Below the pieces are notes generated by a model that was not told the DNA's origin, did no database searches, and saw nothing but the letters and a program-made list of their open reading frames with translations. DNA of 64,000 nt from Chloroflexota bacterium (GTDB taxonomy: Bacteria > Chloroflexota > Anaerolineae > DUEN01). A program made the translations under genes and the position numbers. The DNA is taken from NCBI GenBank assembly GCA_013152435.1, contig JAADGJ010000028.1:1-64000 (forward strand), given 5' to 3'. Below, one piece after another: positions 36,977 through 47,034 of the stretch; position 1 is the first letter of the stretch, and each line of letters starts with the position of its first letter.

Positions 36977-37008
36977 GGGCAGGGACGATTCATGAATCGC
37001 CCCTGCCC
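36977..37008. repeat. 32-bp palindrome with TTCATGAA centre
   Basis: GGGCAGGGACGATT pairs with AATCGCCCCTGCCC with one A.C mismatch around the symmetric centre TTCATGAA. Palindromes of the form GGGGCGATTCATGAATCGCCCC are known to recur in intergenic DNA of several bacterial phyla, so this is likely a member of such a REP-like family; I see only one copy here. Confidence 0.8.
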
Positions 37009-37048
37009 ACAGGTAGGTGGCGGCAGATCAATTCCCCGCCTGGGAAAA

Positions 37049-37105
37049 AGCCCACGGGAGGCGCCATTCATGTAGCGCTGCTCACAAAATGGTCTCCCGT
37101 GGGCT
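37049..37105. repeat. Long stem-loop upstream of the YfhO-like gene
   Basis: Arms AGCCCACGGGAG (37049-37060) and CTCCCGTGGGCT (37094-37105) pair perfectly; an inner CCATT/AATGG pair extends the stem. The remainder of the 36753-37234 gap shows no gene. Confidence 0.75.
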
Positions 37106-37150
37106 CACCAACATTAGACAGGGAGACCACCCCGCCGAGCAAGGGAGTGC

Positions 37151-37179
37151 TGGCGAAATCGCTCCCGTAGCGGTATAAT
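37151..37179 (+). promoter_or_regulatory. Candidate promoter for the YfhO-like gene
   Basis: A perfect TATAAT (37174-37179) lies 55 bases before the ATG. The -35 region at 17 bases is TGGCGA, a weak match, so activation or an extended element may be needed. Confidence 0.55.
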
Positions 37180-37234
37180 GTGGTCGCATGCAGCCGCTTG
37201 CAAGCGCACATCAACGCCTGCCTCGGAGAACGTC

Positions 37235-39583
37235 ATGATCCTGCTGATCCTCGTCATCATCTGGCTACTGCTATGGGGATTGACCCGCCGGCTGGAAGCC
37301 CTCGGGCATCTCCCCCTCGGCACCAGATGGGACGTGGCCGCAGCAGGATTCCTCGGGCTGGCGGTGGTCGGGTTCTTCTGGCGCATCGTCTCCGGGCAGG
37401 CCTATATGCCCGCCGACGGCGGCGATCTGGCCTCGTTCCTGTATCCCATGTACCACTTCGCCGCACGAACGCTGCGATCCGGTCATCTCCCCCTCTGGAA
37501 CCCCCACCTCTACAGCGGCAGCCCTTTCGCCGCCGATCCGCAGAGCGGCTTCCTTTACCCCCTCCACCTGGTGGTTTTCCTCCTGGCCCCCCAAATCACC
37601 TACACGATCATGGAGGGGCTCAGCCTCTTCCACTTCTGGTGGATGGGATTGGGAACATACCTCTTCCTCCGGGAGCTGCCTCGAGGCCGACGGCTCAGCC
37701 GCTGGGCAGCGCTGGCCGGCGCCCTGGCCGTCACCTTCAGCGACCCCATGCTGGTGCACTTCGGGAATCTGAACCTGATCGCCGTGGGCAGCTGGCTACC
37801 GTGGACGCTATGGGCGTTCCGTCGAAGCGAGACTGAAAGGGGATGGCGCTGGGCCCTCGTCGCCGGGCTGCTCCTGGGCATCGGGACGCTGGCCGGACAT
37901 CCCCAGATGACGCTGTTCATCGGACTGACGCTGGCGTTGGACACGGCGATCAGGCTGCTGCTGATGCCACGCTGGGATCCGCCGGCCGCCCTGCAAGCGG
38001 TCGGGCGGCTGGCGATCGTGGCGTTGGTCGGCGGGCTCATCGCCGCGCCGGTGTTGCTGCCCGCCTGGGAGCTCACCCGATACACAGCCCGTGCGAAGTG
38101 GGACTACACGCAAACCGTGGGGTTCTCCCTCAGCCCGGCGCAATTCATCGGGTGGGTCATGCCCGGCTTCTTCGGGCGCGGCCCCCAATTCCATTGGGGG
38201 CCGTGGGATCGAGTCGAGATCGGGTATCTGGGCATCCTGCCGCTGGTGCTGGCCGCCCTGGCCGTTGAGGCGCGGCGCGACCGCATCACGTGGCGGCTCC
38301 TGGGGCTGGCCATCGGATCGTTCGTGATCGCCCTGGGCATCTACGCGCTGCCCCACGGCTGGCTGACCTGGGTCGTGCCCGGCTTCGCACAGCTCAGGGC
38401 CCCTGCGCGCATGCTACTGGTCACGGACCTGGCACTGGCCGGGCTGGCGGCGCTGGGGATAGACACCTTGCTACGCGAAGGAAACAAGGTCCGAGAGCGG
38501 ATGCGCTGGACATGGCGGGGAACCTGGGCGCTGGCCGGCGGGCTTGGGCTGTTCGCGCTGGGCCTTTACCTGGCGCTCATCACGAAGCAGGACGCCGACC
38601 CCGGTGTCGTCCTTCACATCGCCGTAGCCCTCATCTCGGCCATGCTCAGCCTGGGATTCGCCATCGCCTCCGGGATATGGCTGGCCGCCTGGCGCCCCCG
38701 CATCGCCAGGCGCACCACATTGGCCTGGATCGCCCTGGCGATCATCCTGCTGGACCTGGGCAGCGGCGCCTACAACGACCTCAGCGGACAGGAGCCCACC
38801 CGAGGGTTCGACCACCCCGCCCTGGTGGCGTTCCTGCGCTCCCAACCCGGCCCAACCCGGATCGACGCTCGCACGGGGATCCTGGACCTGTGGCAACCCA
38901 GCGCAGCGCTGGTGCACGGCCTGGACGACGTATGGGGCACCGTGAACCCGCTGATGCTGACAGATTACCAGCGATACTGGGAGAACATGGGCGGCCGCTC
39001 CAGCCGTCTGTACGACTTACTGAACGCCGGGTACGTGATCGCCCGCAAGGACGTCGTCCTGGACTGGGAGAAGTTTGAGCTCGCCTTCGACGGCGATCCG
39101 GCGCTGAACGTGTATCGCAATCGGTCGCCGCTGCCACGCGCCTGGGTGGTGTACCAGGCCGCCGCCGTCCCGGATCATGAGCAAGCCTGGCAGGCCATTC
39201 ACGCCCCCACCTTCGACCCCACGCGAGAGGTGATCGTGGAGGGAGGCAGCTCGTTGTCGTCCCCCGGAGGGGACATGACAGCAGCCACGTGGAGCCCGGA
39301 GGGCCCCAACCGGGTGCGCATCACGGCGGATCTGGCGGCGCCGGGCTACCTGGTGATCAGCCAGACCTGGTACCCGGGATGGCAGGCCCGGCTGGAGACG
39401 GGCGAGCGGGTGCCGGTGTTGCGGGCCAACTACATCTTCCAGGCGATCCCGTTGCCCGCCGGGCGGCACGAGGTGACGCTCACGTACCGGCCCCGGCTCT
39501 GGTGGGTGGGAGTAGGCCTGGGGTTGCTCACGTGGATAGGCGCCCTGGGCACGCTATGGGCCACACGAAACCAAGGGCGATGA
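37235..39583 (+). CDS. YfhO-family multi-span membrane protein
   Basis: 782 residues, start by GGAG eight bases ahead. The first ~520 residues carry about a dozen spans with GT-C glycosyltransferase-like features, including DGGDLASFLYPMYHFAARTL and PLWNPHLYSGSPFAADPQSG, which match the YfhO family. YfhO in Firmicutes is required for glycosylation of lipoteichoic acid. The C-terminal part is a soluble external domain with TWSPEGPNRVRITADLAAPG and LVISQTWYPGWQARL, the characteristic beta-rich end, followed by a last span. It probably transfers or flips a lipid-linked sugar outside the membrane; substrate unknown. Confidence 0.88.
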   Translation: MILLILVIIWLLLWGLTRRLEALGHLPLGTRWDVAAAGFLGLAVVGFFWRIVSGQAYMPADGGDLASFLYPMYHFAARTLRSGHLPLWNPHLYSGSPFAADPQSGFLYPLHLVVFLLAPQITYTIMEGLSLFHFWWMGLGTYLFLRELPRGRRLSRWAALAGALAVTFSDPMLVHFGNLNLIAVGSWLPWTLWAFRRSETERGWRWALVAGLLLGIGTLAGHPQMTLFIGLTLALDTAIRLLLMPRWDPPAALQAVGRLAIVALVGGLIAAPVLLPAWELTRYTARAKWDYTQTVGFSLSPAQFIGWVMPGFFGRGPQFHWGPWDRVEIGYLGILPLVLAALAVEARRDRITWRLLGLAIGSFVIALGIYALPHGWLTWVVPGFAQLRAPARMLLVTDLALAGLAALGIDTLLREGNKVRERMRWTWRGTWALAGGLGLFALGLYLALITKQDADPGVVLHIAVALISAMLSLGFAIASGIWLAAWRPRIARRTTLAWIALAIILLDLGSGAYNDLSGQEPTRGFDHPALVAFLRSQPGPTRIDARTGILDLWQPSAALVHGLDDVWGTVNPLMLTDYQRYWENMGGRSSRLYDLLNAGYVIARKDVVLDWEKFELAFDGDPALNVYRNRSPLPRAWVVYQAAAVPDHEQAWQAIHAPTFDPTREVIVEGGSSLSSPGGDMTAATWSPEGPNRVRITADLAAPGYLVISQTWYPGWQARLETGERVPVLRANYIFQAIPLPAGRHEVTLTYRPRLWWVGVGLGLLTWIGALGTLWATRNQGR

Positions 39584-39655
39584 GGGATCCCTCGCCTGAC
39601 AGCCGACGACCCGCAAGCCCTGCGGAGGGCTCGCCCCTTTCGTCATCGCCTCGTT

Positions 39656-39684
39656 TTGGTCCCCCTCACAGATTATGGTACAAT
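39656..39684 (+). promoter_or_regulatory. Extended -10 promoter upstream of the PHP/AlbA_2-like gene
   Basis: TTGGTC (39656-39661), 17 bases, TACAAT (39679-39684) with TG just upstream. The leader of about 170 bases contains a GCCGGCC/GGCCGGC stem at 39792-39818. Confidence 0.6.
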
Positions 39685-39860
39685 GATGTTGCTTATTGTA
39701 AGCAGTCTGAATTTCCCCCATTCGATCGTCGGGTGGGGCCCCGTCGGGATTGGTCGCTCCCGGCGGAGGAAAAGAATTGAGCGACCCATTGGCCGGCCTT
39801 GATGCGACCACGGCCGGCGTATTGGTATCCTAAAGCATATTGAGGAGTATTGGGTATTTC

Positions 39861-41603
39861 GTGAGTAAGAGTAGCAATAGACATCGCAAGGGAAGACGTA
39901 CCTGGCGGCGGATGGACCTACATCTGCATTCTCCAGCCTCCGCCGATTGGGCCGAGCCCGACGTCACATTTCTTGATTGGCTGTACAAAGCCGAGATGCG
40001 AGGGCTCGACATCGTTGCCATCACCGACCATAACACCGTAGCAGGCGTCGCCCGGCTGCGTGAGGAGATCAAGCGGCTGACCTGGCTGGAACAACAGAAG
40101 CGGCTACGTCCACAGGAGAGAAGGGCGCTGGACGAATATCGCCGCCTGGGCGACAAACTGCTGATCCTGCCGGGATTTGAGTTCACAGCCACCTTTGGGT
40201 TCCACATCCTGGGTATCTTTCCCCCGGAAACCCCGGTCCGTGAGCTAGAGTATCTCCTACTGAAGCTCAACGTCCCGCCTGACAAGCTGGACGAGGGCTC
40301 CACAGAGGTGGGGCCCACGACGGACGTGCTGACCGCCTATCGGCTGATCCACGAGGCCGGCGGGCTGGTGATCGCGGCCCATGCCAATTCGGCAAATGGA
40401 GTGGCCATGCGAGACTTCCCATTCGGCGGCCAGACCAAGATCGCCTACACGCAAGACCCACACCTGCACGCGCTGGAGGTGACGGACCTGGAGAGCCGCA
40501 GCCGGCGGGCCACCGCCCGCTTCTTCGACGGCTCCAAGCCCGAATATCCCAGGCGCATGCATTGCATCCAGGGCTCCGATGCCCACCGGCTGAATCGGGA
40601 CCTCAAGGACAGACACCAGCTGGGGATCGGCGATCGCGTCACCGAGATCCTGCTGCCCGAGGTCAGCTTCAAGGCCATCAAGGCGGTCTTTGAGGGCAAC
40701 GATTTCGCCCGGACCCGGCCCTATCGCCCCACCCGGGAGCCCTACGACCACGTCCTGGCCGCCCGTGAGCAGGGGCCGAACATCGTCCAGTCGTTCCACG
40801 AGAACCTGACCCGCAAGGGCGGTCGGCTGCACGCCGTGCTGGCCGATGTTGTGGCCTTTGCCAACGCCCAGGGCGGCACCATCTACATCGGCGTCAGCGG
40901 GACGCGCAAGGGGCTGCCCTCCGGGGTGGACAAGCCGGAGGAGGCCATCACCCTGCTCAAGCAGGAGATCCAGCGCAAGGTCACCCCGCCGCTGGACGTG
41001 ACGGTGGACGTCATGGAGAGCCAGGGGCGCCCGGTCGTGCGGGTCGTCGTGCCCGAGGGCCAGGACAAGCCCTATTGCCTGGATCAGACGCACATCTACA
41101 TCCGGCAGGAGAGCGAGACCAGCCTGGCGGTGCGTGACGAGATCATCGAGCTGGTGAAGCAGGCTCTACCCAAGCCGGAAATGCCCTCCGCCGCCAAGCC
41201 CGAGAAGCAAACCCAACAGGCGGAGCCTCCCGCCCGGACGGACCGCATGGAGCCCCCCAAGGTCGGTGTGCAGATCCTGGACACCGTGGAGCGGAAGGGG
41301 GTCCTCTACCACACGCTGAAGGACCTCCGCAACAACCAGGTCGTCCAAAATGTCACGCGAGCCTCGGCGCGGAAGCTGTGGAACTACGCCATCAGCCAGC
41401 ACGAGTCCAACTCGCTCAACCCGCAGGACATCACCTGGCGGGGCAACATCGGGCTGTGGCGCCAGCAGAAGCGAGCGGGCAAGATTCGCTACGACCTGGT
41501 GCAACGCATGCCCGATGGCTCGATTGAGGTGTACTACGGGGTCACCGAGGAGGGCATGGAGGGACCCTGGCGTCAGTTCCTGCCCGAGGAAGAGAGCGAC
41601 TGA
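39861..41603 (+). CDS. PHP-domain phosphoesterase fused to an AlbA_2/Schlafen-like domain
   Basis: 580 residues from a GTG. The PHP domain (about residues 15-280) shows its metal motifs: [33 protein letters not shown] and GSDAHRL. The second domain (about 305-430), with [21 protein letters not shown] and [14 protein letters not shown], resembles the AlbA_2 domain of Schlafen-like proteins, though its first part is degenerate. A proline-rich linker leads to a third, unknown C-terminal domain (about 455-580, [29 protein letters not shown]). The fusion suggests a nuclease or phosphatase directed to nucleic acid. The start is uncertain: GAGGAG lies 13 bases ahead, and an earlier TTG is possible. 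Confidence 0.8.
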   Translation: MSKSSNRHRKGRRTWRRMDLHLHSPASADWAEPDVTFLDWLYKAEMRGLDIVAITDHNTVAGVARLREEIKRLTWLEQQKRLRPQERRALDEYRRLGDKLLILPGFEFTATFGFHILGIFPPETPVRELEYLLLKLNVPPDKLDEGSTEVGPTTDVLTAYRLIHEAGGLVIAAHANSANGVAMRDFPFGGQTKIAYTQDPHLHALEVTDLESRSRRATARFFDGSKPEYPRRMHCIQGSDAHRLNRDLKDRHQLGIGDRVTEILLPEVSFKAIKAVFEGNDFARTRPYRPTREPYDHVLAAREQGPNIVQSFHENLTRKGGRLHAVLADVVAFANAQGGTIYIGVSGTRKGLPSGVDKPEEAITLLKQEIQRKVTPPLDVTVDVMESQGRPVVRVVVPEGQDKPYCLDQTHIYIRQESETSLAVRDEIIELVKQALPKPEMPSAAKPEKQTQQAEPPARTDRMEPPKVGVQILDTVERKGVLYHTLKDLRNNQVVQNVTRASARKLWNYAISQHESNSLNPQDITWRGNIGLWRQQKRAGKIRYDLVQRMPDGSIEVYYGVTEEGMEGPWRQFLPEEESD

Positions 41604-41615
41604 TATCCGGATGGG

Positions 41616-42497
41616 TCAAAGCTGCGAGGGCACCACGTAGAGGACGATCACCACGGCTGCCCCCCACAGGAGCACGGAGAGCAAAAAGGGGATATCCCGC
41701 AGGATGAGCTCGTCCGGCGCGCCGCCCAGGCCACGCACGTGGATCAGATACAGGTACCGGAACATCCCGTACAACACGAAGGGAACGGTCAGCATCATCA
41801 GATGATTGGGCGGCAGGTTGGGGGCGGAAAAGGTATACAGCGAATAGGCGATAATGGTGGTGCTGGTCACCAGCGAGATGAGCTGATCCAGGAAGGGCAC
41901 CGTGTAGTGGTCCAGGATGGCACGATGCGCGCCGGCGTTCTCCGCCAACAAGGTGATCTCATGGCGTCGCTTGCCCAGAGCCACGAAGAGCGCCAACAGC
42001 GTCGTGCAGACATAGAGCCAGGGCGAGAAGCGAGCGACCTGCACGACCACGACGCCGGCCACCACCCGCAGGACGAAGCCCGCCGCGACGCTCATCACAT
42101 CGATGATGACGATGTGCTTGAGATAGAATGAGTACGCCAGGTTCAGCAACAGGTAGGAGAGGACCACCCACCCCAGCGCCATCCTCGTCGCGAACGCACC
42201 GCTCAGCCCGATGACCGCTAATACCACGGCCCCGACGACCGCGACGCGGGGGGAAAGCTCACCGGATGCCAGGGGGCGACGCCGCTTGTCCGGGTGCGCC
42301 CGATCCTTTTCGATATCGGCCAGGTCGTTGATAATATAGACGGCGCTGCTGAGCAGGCAGAACCAGACGAAGGCCGCCAGAGTGTGCAGGAGCGCTGGCA
42401 CCTGCGTCAGCTTGCCGTCAAAGATCAGCGCGGCAAAGACGAAGGCGTTCTTCGTCCATTGCCGCGGCCGCATGGTCTTCAACAACGCTCGAGCCAA
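41616..42497 (-). CDS. UbiA-family decaprenyl-phosphate phosphoribosyltransferase-like protein
   Basis: 293 residues and about nine membrane spans. The first Asp-rich prenyl-phosphate site [20 protein letters not shown] and the N-terminus [21 protein letters not shown] match the DPPR-synthase branch of UbiA, which moves phosphoribose from PRPP to decaprenyl phosphate for arabinose-containing glycans. The second motif lies near [18 protein letters not shown]. The start is a TTG; an ATG 24 bases in would cut off conserved residues. No epimerase partner (DprE1/E2-like) is adjacent. Confidence 0.85.
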   Translation of the reverse strand: MARALLKTMRPRQWTKNAFVFAALIFDGKLTQVPALLHTLAAFVWFCLLSSAVYIINDLADIEKDRAHPDKRRRPLASGELSPRVAVVGAVVLAVIGLSGAFATRMALGWVVLSYLLLNLAYSFYLKHIVIIDVMSVAAGFVLRVVAGVVVVQVARFSPWLYVCTTLLALFVALGKRRHEITLLAENAGAHRAILDHYTVPFLDQLISLVTSTTIIAYSLYTFSAPNLPPNHLMMLTVPFVLYGMFRYLYLIHVRGLGGAPDELILRDIPFLLSVLLWGAAVVIVLYVVPSQL

Positions 42498-42820
42498 ATC
42501 GATCGTTCTCCCTTCCCGAACCCATCAGACAGCCGGACGTGGCGGGGCGATGGGCACCCTGCTGGCGCATGTGTCCCAGGCACGGCACCCCCATCGAAAA
42601 GGATGCACCTCTCACCCGTGCCCTTCCGCCTGGCCCCCGGAAATTTCAGGAGCGAATTCTACGCTACACTCGCGTGATCGTCAACTTCCAGGCGCGTGAA
42701 AAGGCGGGGTGCCACCTGGCCAGCGGCCTTGATGATGGCGGGCTAGAGCGTTGCCCTGCATGTCGACGGCCCGTCTGGGCCACCCCAGGGATGCAACCGC
42801 ACGGCAAAAGACGAGAGGAG
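42498..42820. other. Divergent intergenic region, no clear features
   Basis: This gap lies between the UbiA-like gene (minus) and tlyA (plus). A possible -10 box TACACT is at 42665-42670 for tlyA but no convincing -35 partner. I see no hairpin, RNA or gene in the rest. Confidence 0.4.
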
Positions 42821-43654
42821 ATGACAGACCGACGCAAGATACGGCTGGACGTGGAAATGGTCCGGCGTGGGCTGGCGGAGAGCCGCACCCAGGCCCAGGC
42901 GCTGATCATGAGCGGGCATGTGCGTGTGGATGGACAACGGGCGGACAAGCCCGGGCGACACATCACACCCGACGTCCAAATCGAGGTGACGGAGCCGCTG
43001 CCCTACGTCAGCCGGGGTGGGATCAAACTGGCCGCGGCGCTGGACGCGTTCCACATCGTCCCCAAGGGATGGGTATGCGCGGACGTGGGGGCCTCCACAG
43101 GCGGGTTCACCGATTGCCTGCTCCAGCGCGGCGCCGCCCGCGTCTACGCCATCGATGTCGGCTATGGCCAGCTGGCGTGGTCCCTGCGCAACGATCCCAG
43201 GGTGGTCGTCCTGGAGCGCACCAACGCCCGCTATCTGAGCGCCCTCCCCGACGACGCCCAGGTCGACCTGGCGACCATCGACGTTTCCTTCATCTCACTG
43301 CGCCTGATCCTGCCCGTCGTGAAGGGGTGGCTCAAGCCCTCTGGACGGATCATCGCCCTGATCAAACCCCAATTTGAAGCGGGGCGTGATCAGGTCCAGC
43401 GCGGCGGCGTCGTCAAAGACCCCGAGGTGCACCGACAGGTGCTCCTGGGCATTCTGACCTTCGCCGAGGAGCAGGGCCTGAGCCTGCACGGGCTGACCCC
43501 ATCCCCCCTCCTTGGGCCCGCCGGGAACATCGAATTCCTGGCCTATCTGCGCAAGGATGCGCCGCCCTCGCAGGAGATCGAGAGCGCTGTCCAGCACTGT
43601 CTGGAGATGGCTCCACACAGTGAAAGCAGCAGGAAAGAGGTAGGTGTCGAATGA
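42821..43654 (+). CDS. tlyA: TlyA-family rRNA 2'-O-methyltransferase (hemolysin A-like)
   Basis: 277 residues. The N-terminal S4 RNA-binding domain ([20 protein letters not shown] ... [14 protein letters not shown]) is followed by an FtsJ/RrmJ-type SAM methyltransferase with [20 protein letters not shown] (motif I) and the conserved [16 protein letters not shown]. TlyA methylates ribose in 16S and 23S rRNA and affects capreomycin sensitivity in mycobacteria. The chosen ATG follows AGAGGAG very closely; an ATG 30 bases upstream is in frame. It overlaps the AI-2E-type gene by 4 bases. Confidence 0.95.
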   Translation: MTDRRKIRLDVEMVRRGLAESRTQAQALIMSGHVRVDGQRADKPGRHITPDVQIEVTEPLPYVSRGGIKLAAALDAFHIVPKGWVCADVGASTGGFTDCLLQRGAARVYAIDVGYGQLAWSLRNDPRVVVLERTNARYLSALPDDAQVDLATIDVSFISLRLILPVVKGWLKPSGRIIALIKPQFEAGRDQVQRGGVVKDPEVHRQVLLGILTFAEEQGLSLHGLTPSPLLGPAGNIEFLAYLRKDAPPSQEIESAVQHCLEMAPHSESSRKEVGVE

Positions 43655-44844
43655 TGCGCTCCCGCCGTAATCGACTCATCCTCGTAACCGCGATTCTGCT
43701 CCTGGTGGCCTGGACCGTTTGGGCAGCACGCGGAGGCCTTTACCCCTATCTCATCGCCCTCCTGATCGGCTATGTCGTGCATCCCGTCGTCAACTTCCTC
43801 GACGAGCACATGCCCGCGCCTCTGCAACGCGTTCGGGCCTCCAGACCGCTGGCTATCATCATCGTCTACCTGCTCATCATCGGTATCATGGTCACCATCA
43901 TGGCCTTCCTCGTCCCGTTGATCCTCCGACAGCTCCAGGATCTGCTCACCGCCCTGCCCGATCGGCTGGAAAGCGCCCGGGCACGCATGAATCTGGGGCT
44001 GACGGACTGGTATCTGAACGCGTGGGAATACGTCGGCGGGCTGGCGGAGCAATATTTCGGCATTCGGCTGGAGGAGGTGGCCCAGGGCAACCTGCGCCCC
44101 CAAGTAGAGCAATGGATCCTTTCCTGGATCCAACAGATGGCCGCATTGGTGGTCACCGGCGTACAGCAGGGGATCACCCGCTCCCTGTCCGTCATCACGA
44201 ACACGGTCAGCTTCGTGCTGGGCGTCCTGATCCTGCCCTTCTGGCTGTTCTACATCCTCAACGACCAGGCCCGGGTGCTCTCCGGGATCATGCGGCTTAT
44301 CCCGGAGCGTTATCGGCTGGACGCTCACTTCCTGGGGAGGGCCGCAGACGGGGTCCTCAGCGCCTACATCCGTGGCCAGCTCCTGCTCTGCCTGTTCATC
44401 TTCGTCATCGACACGATCGGACTGGCCATCGTGGGCGTGAACTACCCGCTGCTCCTGGGGCTGATCGCCGGCGTGCTGGAGATCTTCCCCTTCATCGGCC
44501 CCATCCTGGGCGCCATCCCGGCACTCCTGGTCGCGCTGCTGCAGTCGCCCAGCAAGATGTTGTGGACCCTGTTGCTCTTCGCGGGGGTGCAACAGATCGA
44601 GAACATCTTCCTGGTGCCCCGCATCCAGGGACAGAGCGTGCAGCTCCACCCCGCACTGATCATGCTGGTGCTGGTCATGGGAAACGAGCTGGCCGGGATC
44701 TGGGGGATGTTGCTGGCCGTGCCCCTGACGGCCATCGTGCGGGACGTTTTCAAGTATCTCTACCTGCGGATGTCCGAGGAGAACCTGGATCCGCCGGCCG
44801 CGTTCGCCCGTATCCAGCGCAGCGAGATCACCCTGGAGATATAA
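43651..44844 (+). CDS. AI-2E family transporter (PerM/UPF0118)
   Basis: 397 residues, about eight spans. Conserved parts include [20 protein letters not shown], a long amphipathic middle (about residues 95-175), and the C-terminal signature [20 protein letters not shown] and [20 protein letters not shown]. Members act as permeases or Na+/H+-type antiporters in some bacteria; the AI-2 role is not general. It is translationally coupled to tlyA (ATGA). Confidence 0.92.
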   Translation: MMRSRRNRLILVTAILLLVAWTVWAARGGLYPYLIALLIGYVVHPVVNFLDEHMPAPLQRVRASRPLAIIIVYLLIIGIMVTIMAFLVPLILRQLQDLLTALPDRLESARARMNLGLTDWYLNAWEYVGGLAEQYFGIRLEEVAQGNLRPQVEQWILSWIQQMAALVVTGVQQGITRSLSVITNTVSFVLGVLILPFWLFYILNDQARVLSGIMRLIPERYRLDAHFLGRAADGVLSAYIRGQLLLCLFIFVIDTIGLAIVGVNYPLLLGLIAGVLEIFPFIGPILGAIPALLVALLQSPSKMLWTLLLFAGVQQIENIFLVPRIQGQSVQLHPALIMLVLVMGNELAGIWGMLLAVPLTAIVRDVFKYLYLRMSEENLDPPAAFARIQRSEITLEI

Positions 44845-44856
44845 GGCAAGAAAAAA

Positions 44857-44883
44857 GGCGCCGAGGATATATGCCTCGGCGCC
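44857..44883 (-). terminator. Strong intrinsic terminator of the unknown two-gene operon
   Basis: A 10-bp stem GGCGCCGAGG/CCTCGGCGCC with a 7-base loop, followed on the minus strand by TTTTTTCTTG. It lies between convergent transcripts; the plus side has no T run. Confidence 0.92.
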
Positions 44884-44910
44884 AAAACGATCCTATGCTG
44901 TGGCCCTAGA

Positions 44911-45333
44911 TCAGTTCTCGCTTACAGGGCGGATCCCCAGATAGATGTGATCCCCCGTCAACGTCCGCAAGATCATCTCAGGCGTCCGCCACTGGATCAC
45001 CTCGTGCATCTCTCGCGGCGACATGGGACGATTCCCGTTGACCAGCAACAGGCGAAAGGCGGCCGCCACCAAAGGGACCTGCGGGGTGATGAACTCCGCA
45101 TGCTTGGCACAGCAACTCCGCAGACACTCCAGCAGAGCATCCGTCTGCTTCACCTCCGCCGTGTCTGGGTCCACCCAATCCACCTTCTCCGTCTCCCGAT
45201 GGGTGGGAAACCGCTCCTTGCACTCGGGACAAAGTTGATCGCGCAGATACAGGCGGAAGTTCAGGCCGTTTCGCTCCCACCACTCCTGGTCAATGTAAAA
45301 CTTCGTATCCACCGTGGGTTTCAACCAAATCAT
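44911..45333 (-). CDS. Conserved hypothetical protein with Cys pairs
   Basis: 140 residues, unrecognised. It has CPEC (residues about 35-38), then CLRSCC about 35 residues later, which could make a zinc site. The second half, PQVPLVAAAFRLLLVNGNRP then MSPREMHEVIQWRTPEMILR, looks like a winged-helix or HARE-type helix segment. It starts 14 bases after the next gene's stop behind GGGAGAGGGA and shares its terminator, so the two are one operon. Confidence 0.75.
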   Translation of the reverse strand: MIWLKPTVDTKFYIDQEWWERNGLNFRLYLRDQLCPECKERFPTHRETEKVDWVDPDTAEVKQTDALLECLRSCCAKHAEFITPQVPLVAAAFRLLLVNGNRPMSPREMHEVIQWRTPEMILRTLTGDHIYLGIRPVSEN

Positions 45334-45347
45334 CGTCCCTCTCCCGC

Positions 45348-46940
45348 CTATTCCGTATTCAACGCGTAGTAGCCGCCACCCATCTCCCGATACGAACGAT
45401 CCGACATCAGTGCGGCAAAGATCGGCCCGGGGGCGCAGCGACGAACCATGTTGATGGCGGAATACAGCGTCTTGGCGTGCACGGTCCCCTGAGGGCTGAG
45501 CTTGGCCAGCTCTGGGAACACCATCGCCAACAGGTCGGAGACGTCGGCGCCCTGCTCATCCAGCTGCACGCGCAGCGCCTCCAGTGCGTCCGGGTCCTTC
45601 TCCCCGACCAGGACGTGCTCGTCGTACTCACAAGCGATGGGCTGCTTCTCCATCTGGAAGGTCAGCCGACCATCCTCCACACTCGCCATCCGGGTCCACT
45701 CCCGACGCATACGCCGTGGGCGGAAGTCCACCGTGATCTCATTGGGGTCGGCGGTACGCTCCAGGGTGATGTACGCCCCCACCGGCAGCTTGTGCTGCTC
45801 GAACCAGGGCGCCAGCCCGCACACGTACCGGCCCTCATACACGATCCACCCCTGAAAACGCTGTCCCCAGCGCCCATCGATGAAGGTGATCACCCCCCGG
45901 CCGCGATCTCCCGGAGGGAAGAAGGATCGCGTGCGAGCGCTCAGCGGCAACGTGCCCGCCTTCCAATGCGGATACGTCAACACGACCGTCGTGCTGGGGA
46001 TCATGCCCGCCGAGTCGGTGCTGATCCCACCCTCCGTCCACTCGTCGTCGAGCTCCCATTCGACCTGGAGGAGCTCCACGCTCAGGAAGGCACGGTTGTA
46101 ACGGACGGGTGTGTAGACGAGCCACTTCGGCGTGCTCAACGCCTCGGGTGGCTCCAATCGCCGCAGGAACCACAGCTCGCCCTCTCGACCATGTACCAGA
46201 TCGAACCGATCGTCCTGCTGCAGCGCCACATTCAGGGAGAACTCCTTGACCGGCTCCGGTATCTCCTCGGGCAAATCCAGCTCGGCCAGGATCTCCTGCA
46301 CGCTCAAGGGCTGCCCCTTCACCTCGATCAACGCCTCGGCCAAGTTCAAGTGGCCCACATGGATCTCGGCCAGCAGCCCGTGTAGCATCCACTGATCATC
46401 GTAGCACACGAACTCCGAATCGGGCCGCTGCAACGCCTCTACCAACAGCTCTCGCACCCGATCACCGTAGGCCTGATACAGTTCGTCGGGCGAGATCAGA
46501 TGGGCCGCCTCCCACAGATCGGCCCCGTTATCGTCCGCCCGGTTCAATTTGTGGGGCGTCTTCAGATTGGCCGCAAATTCCCGAGGCTCTTCCTCGTTCT
46601 CAAATTGCACGGCGATGACATCGAATTCGCCATGCTCCGGGTTCCGCCCCGGCCGCACCGAGACGACCGTGCCCAGGCGATAGTCGAACACGGGGAAGAC
46701 CAACTGCTGGCCGACCTCATAGCGTTCGCGTGGCTGATAGACCACGCCACGCGACAACTCCGCCCGCATCCGCTCTTCCTCGAGCTGGCAACGACGGCGG
46801 ATCACCTCCAGCACCATCTCTTCGGTAGAGATCGGGCTGTTGCGCTCCAGAATCAGATTGTACAGGTGCTCGAGGTCTTCCTCCGTCACCTCGAATTCCT
46901 GCTCCCAATACTCCGGCGTCTGCGTCTTCCGCTGTAACAC
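45348..46940 (-). CDS. Large protein of unknown function
   Basis: 530 residues from a GTG 8 bases after TGGAGGG; a GTG 27 bases upstream is in frame but lacks a box. The N-terminal 60 residues are helical and acidic (TEEDLEHLYNLILERNSPIS), similar to the helix pattern at the end of its neighbour. Then come a small beta domain (YEVGQQLVFPVFDYRLGTVV), long mixed regions, and a C-terminal helix block (DALEALRVQLDEQGADVSDL). I see no enzymatic motif, signal or membrane span. It is transcribed with the 140-residue gene. A role in regulation or nucleic-acid handling is speculative. Confidence 0.75.
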   Translation of the reverse strand: MLQRKTQTPEYWEQEFEVTEEDLEHLYNLILERNSPISTEEMVLEVIRRRCQLEEERMRAELSRGVVYQPRERYEVGQQLVFPVFDYRLGTVVSVRPGRNPEHGEFDVIAVQFENEEEPREFAANLKTPHKLNRADDNGADLWEAAHLISPDELYQAYGDRVRELLVEALQRPDSEFVCYDDQWMLHGLLAEIHVGHLNLAEALIEVKGQPLSVQEILAELDLPEEIPEPVKEFSLNVALQQDDRFDLVHGREGELWFLRRLEPPEALSTPKWLVYTPVRYNRAFLSVELLQVEWELDDEWTEGGISTDSAGMIPSTTVVLTYPHWKAGTLPLSARTRSFFPPGDRGRGVITFIDGRWGQRFQGWIVYEGRYVCGLAPWFEQHKLPVGAYITLERTADPNEITVDFRPRRMRREWTRMASVEDGRLTFQMEKQPIACEYDEHVLVGEKDPDALEALRVQLDEQGADVSDLLAMVFPELAKLSPQGTVHAKTLYSAINMVRRCAPGPIFAALMSDRSYREMGGGYYALNTE

Positions 46941-47034
46941 GCTCTTGACCCTCCACGGCAAAGCCACACAAGCTATGGTCGCCCCCCTCGAGGACGACCG
47001 GACACGCGCAAAGTCATTTTATTCCCAAAAAGCA

